Shown here one piece after another: positions 15,078 through 26,900 of a stretch of 64,000 nucleotides of DNA; the stretch's first letter is position 1; every line of letters begins with the position of its first letter. A program made the position numbers and the translations under genes. The notes under the pieces are model-generated. The model saw nothing but the letters and a program-made list of their open reading frames with translations, had not been told where the DNA came from and did not search any database. The stretch is from the NCBI GenBank assembly GCA_940671915.1, contig CALNVZ010003426.1, positions 30,734,938-30,798,937 on the forward strand. Direction: 5' to 3'. The stretch comes from Paracentrotus lividus (taxonomy: Eukaryota > Echinodermata > Echinoidea > Camarodonta > Echinidae).

Positions 15078-18000
15078 AATCCTCTCTTGATTCACTCACT
15101 GCATCACTTACCTATCATGATGTATGATGAGATTGATTGCTTCAAATAGGACGGCATTCTTAGAGTTGGAATGCTGGACTTTCTTGGACTTTGGCGGTTC
15201 CTAAACAAGGCAGAACAAACAATTCATGCCACATAACAAAAGCCAAACAGATCTTGATCTCAAATACATGTAGGGCCCATTGCTCTATTTTCAAACAAAT
15301 AAAAATGCTTTACAACTACCCTGGGTTATTGGTAGGACAAAATATTTTGAGTTTATTCACTGGACTTTAGTCCTCAAGAATTGTGTGAAAATGGGTGTAT
15401 CAATTTCATATAACTACTATTTGTATTTTTCTTTATTTAGCCTTGAACTACTGAACAGCAAATCCTTACCCTTTCTTCATTCTTTATGACTGTATAAACG
15501 ATTAATATAAATAAGGAAAATGGCTTGTTATGCTGCAGTCTCTACAAGGCAAATGCAATTGACCATGCACAAAACTTCTAACCAGAATGAACACAATTTT
15601 GTAGATTTTAGGTCACCAATAATTTTGATAATTGTGACATCCCATCCGGTACCCATTTTACATTTCGTTGCAACAAAGCAAAGCAGTTAGAATGTTTTGT
15701 TTAACTAACTGGGGCATGCCAAATGAGCATTTAGTTACCATTAAAAAAAAAAAAAATCTATTTTATAGTATATATATATATATATAATGAAACTGGTACA
15801 GCCCTTCGGCATGAGGCTGATAGTATGGCAAAGGTTTACTGTAAGATCTCTATACCTGTGCTTTGTTGAGTATAGTCTCCAGACATTCAGTGAGTCTACC
15901 CCTCACTGCTGGGTCGTCTGGTGGTCCATACAGCTGTAACAGTCTCAGAAGCTTGACGGCCAGCCAGGGGGCAGGCACAAAGTAATACGTGTAATCCTGC
16001 AAGTCTGTGTATGATGATGTTACGATCTACGGGAGAGAAAGAAAAAAATAAATGATTTTAAAATGCTAGAAAATCCTCAGTTTATTATCATTACCAAGAG
16101 TGATCTGTCTTTATCACCCAATCATCCTCTCAACGTTTTTCAATCAAGGCCTGAAGTAATATTAACTATAATCCTGCAAGTCTGTGTATGATGATGTTAC
16201 GATCTACGGGAAGGAAAGAAAAGAATTGATTTTAAAATTCTAGAAAATCCCTGATTTTATCATTATTATCAAGAGTGGTCTGTCTCAGGACAGGTTTTCA
16301 ACTCAATCATCGTCTCTAGGCACTGTCTCTCTAGGTGTTTCAATCAAGGACAATTGGCTTCATTTGTCCATATCCACCTACTCCACAATTGGTTATATAA
16401 CATCATATTGATAACATATATATGGCCACATGTCATGAGTTGGGTGGAAAATGCGTTACATGTCCAAAAAATTGTAGAAATGTACATTTTCACAATCAAA
16501 CATCTCTAGTTTCTTAGTAGTAAGTCAGACACGTATAAAAGTATATATGTATTGAAAGCAGAGATTGAAAGGAGGATGATTAACATATTTTTGTGCCTGT
16601 ATAAGGTTTGTCATAAAAGCTATACAGAGTGTTACAGGTAAAAATGGTTTGAAAAACTTTACAATTTTACCGGCGAATAATTTCTTAATCTTTTCACCAA
16701 ATGAAATGACTCATCGTGGATTGTGTAAATAAGACGCTATGCTTCTAAAAAATATAAACTTGTAATACAAAATTATTTTTTCTAACCACGCTACAGGGTG
16801 TCAAAAAAGAAGAAAAAATAGTGCAAAAAGGGTAAAAATCCTGTATTTTACACTTGAACTACAACTCAAACAAAGTTAATTGCAAGTAATATGTTTCCAC
16901 TTAATTGTGTTTTTACATGCGTGCAAAGAAAATGGCGAAAAAATGACAATTATTGTTATAAAATTGCATGTGACAATTTTTTATGCCTGCAATGCATTGT
17001 GTATGAGGATGTGTGCATTAAGTTTGTTTTAATTGATTAATTAATTGATTAAATTACTTTTGAAAAATCTTCTTCACATTTATCTAGAACCACATAAATT
17101 CCCAAGAGAATGATATATCACTCAACCCATAAGACCAATTGGCTGCAGCAAACAATAAGAAAGTAACAAAAATGGGAATTCCCTATGCTTTAACCCTAAA
17201 AAGACTGGGGGGGGGCTCATTCAGCCCCCCCCTCGACATTTTTCGCGATAACTTCGCAACGCAAAAAAAAAATTCGACGAGACTTCATGACTATTTTCTT
17301 TCAAGTCTCGCGCAACTTTTGAGACCAAATTTGCGATGCCCGGGTACGCGGTTCCGAAATTACGTAACATTTTGTAACCGTGCGTCAGACCCAAAGTAGC
17401 TCAAATACGTGATTTTGTGTACAAATCCAATACAAATTGTGTTTTCAGCCAAAATTCATAAATGTATCATTATTTTCTCTTTAACTGATTAAAATCAATT
17501 AATTTAAGGTTGTTTATGATTAAAATAGTGTCACCAATGATTTCCATCGAAAAAACAATAAAAAACAAAAGGTCGAAAAACAAAGAAATACATAAGAAAT
17601 TTTAAAAACAATAGAATACATAAGAAAAAAATCTTGATACAGATTTTTTTTTAAAACCCATTTCACCAGAAGCCTAAAAAGAGCCTGTAAACCAAAAATT
17701 AGCACTTTTAGAGCTTTATTTAATTAATTAGAGCAAATCTTAGATTTTATGCATAAATTAGCATAATTAATTAGTGAAGAAATTTTTCGGAGAATATGAC
17801 TCTTCGGTTTTGGAGAGGATGCCGTGGGTAACGCGCGTGCCAATTTTCGGCGCGATCGCGCGCTCAACGGCCGAGATCTTAGGGGGGGGCTGAATGAGCC
17901 CCCCCCCCAGTCTTTATGTGTGTCAAAATAGCCCAGTCTTTTTAGGGTTAACACGTCCCTCCACCGTAGGATCCTCCACCGTAGGATCCTCCACCCCTTA

Positions 18001-21000
18001 CCCTACTCCACTAAAAGTATCTTTGTATTAAAACTATGAGCATAACAGAGCTGAAACTTCACAGACATGTAGCCTGATAAATTATCTATAATATGAATTA
18101 TTGCACAGCTTATGACTGTACATCATTTTCATGCTATGTGAAAAAATGTGATAATTTTCCCTCCAAAATGTAACGCCTCCACCCTTTTACAATACCCCAA
18201 CTTGTGACACATGGCCATATATATCTTAAAGAACATGAGATGGGCAGGAGAATCAGGATAATGCCACAATATATTTCCAGTTGGAGCATTGTTCGTTTAG
18301 AAAGCTACAAAATATTTGTGACAGGTTATAGGTGTATTGGATGTGAGACTGGGGGCAATATAATTTAAATTCAAGAAGCATTGCCTAAGCTGCAAACAGA
18401 AAGCCATTTCTCGAAACCATCATAAGTATAAGTTCTTAGACAAATTAACACATGTTCTAATGGGATGTCCACGAAACAGGCACCTGGATGCTGAAAACTA
18501 ATAATTTAAATTGAGGTATATGTACGAAAGGGAGGACAATAGAGAATACAGAACGACATTCAAATCCTGAAACATTTTGATGGAGATGATACTTAAATAA
18601 GGAGTACTCCTCGGGATTGTTGTGATCACTACTGCTACGCAATATTAAAGGAAGAAAAGAGAGAATGGTTTCTTTACCCTGCTGAGCCTGGAGCCTGCTA
18701 TCGAGATACAACCCTTATAGTCATCTGGGTTTTTTAAGCACAGGTCATAGATGAGACTAGAGGCTGCTGTCACAACACCCTACACAAAGAGAAAAAAAAC
18801 AATTTTAGATATATTATTAATAATAATAATAGCAATAATAAAGAGAGAGATGAACACACATGGAAAGACAAATAGGGGCATTAAGGTAGAAACAGGCAGA
18901 GGGTGAGGATGAAACACTATTGAGAAAAAAGTATAAGACATATCCAGAAACAATCAACCTTGCCAAAGTCAAACTCCCACACGTAAAATTATTGCCTCAA
19001 GCCACACTGACATACATTGTATAATCGCCTAATACATGTTGATGGTCTAATCTAAGTCACTTTCTTTTTAATATTCTATTGTTTTTAACAATTCATAAAT
19101 CGAATTTATTCTAAGTCGCTATTTCTTCAGTCCCAAAAGATTTGACTAAGGCTAGGTTGATTAGTCAAATTGGGTTTAGACCAAATGGAAATTACCTATA
19201 GATACAAACAGAAGAAAGCAAAGGGACAGATACACCCTGTAGGACAGTTTCCTAATGGATTTGAAACAAAACAAATATACTGTATAAGCCAATATTTTCT
19301 CGCAATTTTGGACTAAAAATGGAAAATTCGTGAGTGGATAATATCACAATTGTTGCGATATTTTAATTACCAAAAATAGCCTTATGTTGAAGTGAAAATT
19401 TTTGTGAAGATGGACTCACGAACCACTAACCAATTATCATTTATATAGTAGATGCTAATGAACTTTAACGTCATAGGTTAAAGGTGAAATCTTACCATGT
19501 GTTGATCATTGAGTAGGTGTATGACTCTGGACTGCCATTCTCCATTTGGTATTGATTCATTGGATGTACGGTAGAGACGCAGTAAACACAGGGATGCACT
19601 CTGTTTCACTTGGTCAATCGTATCACTACAAGGAGAGATCAGCATGGTGTATCTTGTAAAAACACCTTTTCATTATATTGTTATCATATTGTTATATTTT
19701 GTTATTGTTCAAGATTACGGGATGAATCATAATAATCACGGATTCACCTACTCCTCGATATAACATCCATATCTTAAGCAACATAGTCATCTTCATTATT
19801 ATAATTCCTCCTATCCCCATCATCATCATTATCATCATCATCCTCTTTACCCCCATCATGATTACCCCCCCCCCTCCCCCTCCCTAAACCCTTCACCATC
19901 AACATCATTATCCTCATCTAAACATACTTGTAACATTTAGTATTTACAGGTAGAGATTAAATCAATGACAATTCTAACTTTGGGGTTTACAGTTAAAAAT
20001 TTTTAGACCCAGGTTGCACGGTAGCCTCATTTGGAGCGCCAGTATAGTCATTGCAAGGATTCCTAAACGTCCAAATCCTAACCCTAATCCTACTTGAAAT
20101 CGTGACCCGAACCCAAACCCTAAAATCCTAATATAACTGCACCTGAGCTTCTGGGGGTGATTCACTAACAGCTAAAGTCCATCCCAACTGGGATAAAATC
20201 AATTTTGGAGTCAACCGCCATGATAAACTTCCATATGTCCATATTTAGGATTAATTTCAAATCTTAGTGAATCAAGCCCCAGATGAGGCTACCGTGTTGC
20301 AACATGTCTTGTTACAGTTCTTGCTAAATACTTACGCAGATACAAGAAGTTTTGGTACTTCTTTACCGAGGTTCTCTGCCATGGCTTTGCTACCGATGTT
20401 AGCTATGCAGTGAAGGGCTAGATTGATATTGACTGCATTCCTGCTGTTCAGATCTTTCTTGATGCTCTGAATAACAAGTTTCATCAATTCGCTATTCTCA
20501 CTCACTAGCACTGAGATAAACAAGTAGCCCTGAAAAGAACACAAAGGTCACAACAATAATCAGTGAATTAACGCACATGAACGCAAAGTTATTTTGCTCT
20601 GGAAACTACTGCAATATCTCATTATTTAAAGTTTATCAAATCAAGAAAGAGGTCCTATTTGAAAAAAAAAAAAATTGATGAAAATTAAATAACATACAAA
20701 TGTACGTGAGATGCTTATCTTTTACAGAATCATTGCCCCAAAGCATCTCTAGCAATATCCTATGGTGATATAGCCTTACATGTATATTATATCCCTTCAC
20801 AGTCAGTCAATGTGAATATTTACGACTTGTTTTTCTGTGTATTTGTTGGTGGTCACAAATAATGGTATTGACCTGTTAATTTTGCAGACAATATAAGAAT
20901 ATTGCCCTTGTATAACTGCATTGCCCTCGTCTTCAACTCTTGCAATAAGATTATATCCTCTGGCAATATCACCTTACAGCCAGTCAATGTGAATACTTAC

Positions 21001-23885
21001 GATTTGTTTTTCTGTGTATTTGTTACTGCTGAGTAGGTTAACTGCCTCCATGTGCCCAAAATCAATATCATGACCCAGCAGGAATATGAAGAGAAGTTTG
21101 CAAACATATTTCTTCTTCTGATATCCATCCAACGTCTTGTCTCCTGCAAATATGATAACAGGTGGGGAAGAAATTGGTATCATCGATTAGCATTTTGTTT
21201 TCTTCCTCTCTTTGTTTATGGATAAAGAGGGGGAGGACGAGCCACATTTGAAATAAAGGGTGGAAACAGGTGACATTCTCTCTCTGATATTTACTCTATC
21301 TCTCTCTCTCTCTGTCTGTGTGTGTCTCTCTCTGCCTCTCTCTCTCTCTCTCTCTCTTCCTTGCTTGTTGTCGGTATACTTCTGTCTTCATCTCTTTCAA
21401 AACCATATTTACAAAAACACCTAATATTTGAACAGGAAATAAATGTACATGTGCAATGTACCTGAACATGTGGTTTAAAAATTAAAAATTCAAGCATGAT
21501 ATTCAATACCCTGGAAATTGAGCTATTAAAACTTGATAAATGTAGCCAAGTTTCTGATTTTCTGAGAAATGTACTCAGCATGCATTTTTTTTTTTTTTTC
21601 TCTCTCTTTTTTTATTTTTATTTCCTGTACTAAGCAATCATTCCTTGAGCTCCAAAACTTCCTAGTACAATCTAATATCCAGGGCACTACATCTATAGAC
21701 TTCACATTTCCTCTACATTTATAAAGACTGTTCTTTGTAACTAGACCAGACTAGTGAAAACAGAGGTACACAATTTGCATTATATACAGAGAATACACTC
21801 TGATGATAACTGATGCCAACCATGGGCACATATGTAATAAGGTCTGAAAATTGCAATATCATTTAATATGACCTCGAAGCCAATGCAGCAAGAAATGTCA
21901 AATTTCCTCTTCTTCAGCAGGACACCTTACACCCTCCTCTTGTTCGACTTGGAGCACGACATAATAATGAAAAATGCCTTCAGCTGCTGTGCTTGAATTG
22001 CGGGCTAAATGCTCGTGAAGACAAAATCAATACAGCAATACATTCCCTGTTAAAGACAGGGCATCCTCAGAACACAAGAGAGGGACTGGCCTGTTGTTTG
22101 CAAGGATCGTAGCTCCATGCGTGCAAATCAATTACACGCCTAGTCGTGTTGCGGTAATCATACCCTGCAAGTTGTGGATGAATATTCATGGTTTCTCTGG
22201 CTACAATCCACTACTCTCTGCATTCCACATTAGTATGCATTGATACAGAGTATTGGAGATGGAGAGGGGGACAGAAAGGATTGAAATTCATCTGCACATC
22301 AGACTGATGTCTTGATTTGCAAATTCTGCATTTCTTGAGTGCAAGCCTGGTCGTTGAGTCATTAGACTTGAACAAATTTTTAAAGCAAATATTTCAAAAT
22401 TCAGGTTTAATTATAAAATCAATGTCTCTAGAAACATGAATTCTATTTTACACCACACCAATCATACTTGATTTTTTTTTTCTCTCTTTTTCTTTTTACG
22501 AATGACAATTTAAGACCGCAAGCCTATTCATGTATGTTTCATAGTTTGTAGATGATAAGAAAAGGCACAAAAAAAATGTACATACAGACATTGTTTTTTT
22601 TTCCATTGCTTTACCACAGTGTAGCACAACATGTGGAAGGAAGTGCAATTATATCACCTTCGCATGTCTCCTTAGCACAGTAGATGAGGGCCTGTGGCAA
22701 CTGTTTCTACTTAATACTAAATGAATTTGACTGCATTTATCAGTGTTCAAACTTTGAGGAGCAGATGCACATTCTACTTTAGGACAGCCAAACTTATTAT
22801 CACCTCCAACTCGCTGCGGGTAGATGAAATCTGTCGCCCCGGACGATTTGAAGCGCTGCAGGAAATCCTCGATGTACATTTTACCACATCGAGGAAAATA
22901 TTATATCACGCGCGGCGCGCCAGCGCCAGATGGATTTCTAGTCGACGCGGCGGCCTGATGTTCGCTTACTATACCGCGGTGTGCATGCAATGCAATGCGC
23001 TAGCTAGATCACGGAAGCACTGCATGCATACAAGCGGCTAGATCGCCTCACTGTCCGCCTACTATACCGCGGTGTGCATGCAATGCAATGCGCTAGCTAA
23101 ATCACGGAATCACTGTATCAATATCACTGCATGCACTATGGATAACAAGCGGCTAGATCGCCGTGTCGATGCGTGTCGCAGTAAAAGTTATATCAGTAAA
23201 TAAGCATCAAAGAATAGTACTAGTGTGTAAGACAATTTCTCATCCAGAAGTACGGAAGTCTGGAAAACATTCCCAACTTAATAACTACTCACTATAAGAT
23301 CGTCTTTATCCATGATTATCCATGATATGCGCATGCAACCTCGTGGTTTCTTGTGCATTTTGTGCAGAAGCATTGCAGCAACGATGCAGCGCAGTGCACG
23401 TGTGGCAATGACGTAATCCTCCAAATCAGGCCTAGGCGCCTCGATGACGATGATCGAGAGAGGAAAATAAAAAAAGGACTCCGTACGTGGTTTATATTCT
23501 GTTTTGTTTTTTTATTTTTTATTTAACGCATCTTTGCATTTATTCTTTATTACTTTTTTTTTGGCGTCAGTTTTTCATACTGCCGTCTCATAACTCGATC
23601 CCTTCCTCCCCATTCTTCTATCCCCTTCCTTCTTCATCGACGTCTTCCTCTTCTATTGTCCCAGAATATCATTTAATCTTCATAAAATATTCAATGTTCT
23701 TTTCTTATATGCACCTTTCAGCTTTACGCTTAGGGCTACTTGTGTTATTATTTAGTTTAAAGACTTCTCTTTAAATTATATTTTAGTTATTGCAATGTGC
23801 TTATTTTTCATATTTTGACTTTTAAATAAGCAATCACTTATTCAATGTTTTTGTTCTTGGGGTTTTTGTTTTTTCGGTTTGTTTG

Positions 23886-23916
<31 letters not shown>

Positions 23917-26900
23917 TAGTAGGCTATATTAATTATTAAAATTGTGGTGACGACGATGATATGGTGGTGGTGGTGATATGGTGATGGTAATGGGTAATGA
24001 TGATCATGATGCTGATATGGTGGTGGTGTTAATGTTTGGTGATGATGATCATCTTTATCACCATGTTGCCTATATATGAAGCTGATTGGGATGTGCGAAA
24101 GCCCGCCTCACACGTGCGATTTTGCTGCGATGCGATTTTTGGAACAATGGCAATGTTTCGTTATTAAATGTGACATATTCCATCATCAAAATTATCTTAT
24201 GAGAGGCAGAAAATGTTAGAAACAAGCAAGCGATTTTTCCCCCAATGCGATCCGTTAATTGGGAGTAAATGTCAATAAGTTTAAAATCGCAAGATCGCTG
24301 TGACGTCACTGCGATATAGAAACAATTTGATTTTATACTGAGAAGGGGGTCGTAATTAGCCGTGAATTACAATTTTATATTCACAGGAATACCAAGAACT
24401 TTGGACAGCTTTAATTTCCTTGTTTGAATGTCCACATCAATAATAACAGTCTTCTCAAAAATCGAATCGCAGCACTAAATCGCAGTGTGAGACGGGCTTA
24501 AAAGTGAAACAAACAACACAATTTCTTATTCGTTAGTAGACAAAATGCGTTAGGACCATATGGATGAGACTGGACCAACTGGTAGAGTGGGTATTTATGC
24601 ATTACCCCCTCTTTCTTTGGACCACCCCCGCCACAACAAGCAGGCGCGGTCCAGCCCCCCCCCCCCCCTTAGCAAAGAAAAAAAAAGAAAAAAGAAAAAA
24701 GGGGAAAAGGAAAGGAAAATAAAAATAATAATAAAAGGGAAGCAAAGTAAAAATACTCTTAGACGACGAAAGGTGCCGACTTGACCCACGAAAAAAGAAT
24801 TGAGAAGAACCTTTGGCTCGCCCGTGTAACGGTTAAAAAAATTGGTGTACCAAAATCTTAAATTCCGATTTTGGGCCCCCTGTAATGAAATCCTGCACCG
24901 CCACTGACAACAAACAACAACAACAAAACTTTCCCAGGCCATTATTGTGGCTGCCCCCGGCCTTGTTTTGGACATGCATGCAGAACATAACACGGTATAT
25001 AACACTAGTACTCAAATCAAGATTTACCTCATTACGTATTCATATTTTCTATTTTTAGATGCTGGTGTACACCATACACACACACACCGTACACCACGTA
25101 CGTGTGTGTTATGTGTAAAGTTTCATACGCATATGCGCTATATAATCACTGTAATTGATATTAATACACGCGGAGGTCGATTGTATATGTCGATAAATCT
25201 AAAGAGAAAAAATACAATTTTTGTGACATGTGACAATTGCCCAAAACATTCGTAACATTCAAATGTTGTATGTTTCAAAACTGCACTCAAATCTCATCTG
25301 TCAAAATGCCTTCAAGTAGTTTCCATCATTTTCTTCATTGCTTTTTTCATTTATCACCACCCCCTCCATAAAGTTTTGCTCCTCTTGAGCACATGATTAT
25401 TATGTGGAGACAGCGCTAAGAATAGTCATGTTATTATTATTTCGTTCACTACCAGCTATTCAATCGAATGAATTATCGGAAGCTTAACTGTAACGCACTT
25501 TTATAATTGCTAGGTATCATATTTTTTTAATCGCGAAATGAAATGAAATGAAAATAGCAATACCCAAATCAAACGTCCTTTTAATCTCACTCCAATCCCC
25601 CCCCCCCTTCTCTGAATTGGTAACTTATGAGGGTGCTGCAGTTTTGAATGTCATGCCACTTTGGTCTACTCCCGCGTGATCTCCCTAATTTTGTGGGTGT
25701 ATTATGGTACAACATGTCTATATACAATTCTGTTTACAATCATTCCATTTACTATTCATTTACTTAGGTAGGATTGGGGGGGGGTGCGGTGTCCAGACAC
25801 ATAACAAAAATAAGCTTGGTTTTCATTAAGATTAAGCGAAATGTATGTTAATACTTCTATCACCATCAATATTTGTTCTCCACAATATTTTCTGACATTT
25901 TGTGCTGAAAAATTCTCAAAGATATTGATTTTAAACCCTTTCAAATGACTGGTTAAATTGATGTCCGGATATCCAACTAATTGTCATGTAGCACATTTTT
26001 ATAAATTTTCTGATTTCCAGTAAGGCATTGCGGCTATCCCGGAGTGATGGGGGAGGGACGTGTCCCCCCTCGATTTTTTTTTTTGGGGGGGCTGGGTGGT
26101 GAATTGTGAGCTGTAGTAGGAATAGAATAAGATGGCTTTAATAAAACAGATTCCAGTCATTCCTTCACATTATTCGACACACACATGCATATAGTAATTA
26201 ATTTGAATAGTGAGATTTAATTTCGGGGAATTCACCAGACTTACGAATGGCTTAACTAAGGCCCAACGAAGGACCAATGGTCTTAACTAACCCAACGAGG
26301 GACCATTTGGTCTTAACTAAGCCCAACGAGGGATCAATGGTCTTAACTAAGGCCCAACGATGTGTCATTATTGGTCAAGTGCATGGGCATTGGTTCTTAA
26401 GTTTGATTAAGAGTAAGATTTTGTTTCTTCTTAATTTGCAAATAACCAAATCTAATATAACAGCATTTAATAGCAGCTGAATACTCATATCTGGGGTAGC
26501 CGCTACGGGAGCCGGCGGGGGGGGCGGCACATAGGGATGTTGCCCTAAGATTTTCAATTAATACAAAAGAGAAAGAGGAAGAGAAAGAAAAGGTTTAGAG
26601 ACGTTTCCCCACGGAATTGGCACTAAAAATTGAGAAAAAAATAAATGGGTGGGGAGGTGGCGACCGAAGAAGCAACATAAATACCAGGAATGCACTACAA
26701 ATAAAAAAAAAAAAAATTGAGGGGCGACCGAGAAGCTACCTATATACCAGGGAAAAGAGAGGGAGGAATATTTAGACTTGCTATTTGCAACTCAGATTAG
26801 ATTTTAGGAGAGACAAATTGTGAAATTATGAGAATGTTCTGAAGGCTAAAATCGAAGAAAAAAAAAGAAAAAAAGAAAGAATAGTTAGTAGGCCTACTAA

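Larger units (their letters stand above)
16027..18677 (-). other. Intron 6 (2.65 kb) with nested mobile elements
   Basis: Holds the partial exon 7 duplication (16169-16350), a 1.8-kb inverted-repeat element (16416-18224) with a TTAA element nested in it (17190-17951), and a hairpin-family copy (18403-18485). Confidence 0.85.

Noticed and set aside
22649..22879. Minus-strand 76-codon frame starting [10 protein letters not shown]
   Set aside because: Part of it recurs at 34487-34534 as a dispersed segment, and no splice context or family match was seen. Kept only as a repeat.
24595..25005. Minus-strand 136-codon frame
   Set aside because: Dominated by homopolymer-encoded Phe and Gly runs; no supporting features.
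26249..26373. CRISPR-like array
   Set aside because: Eukaryotic context. The whole unit repeats, with no constant-repeat and variable-spacer pattern.
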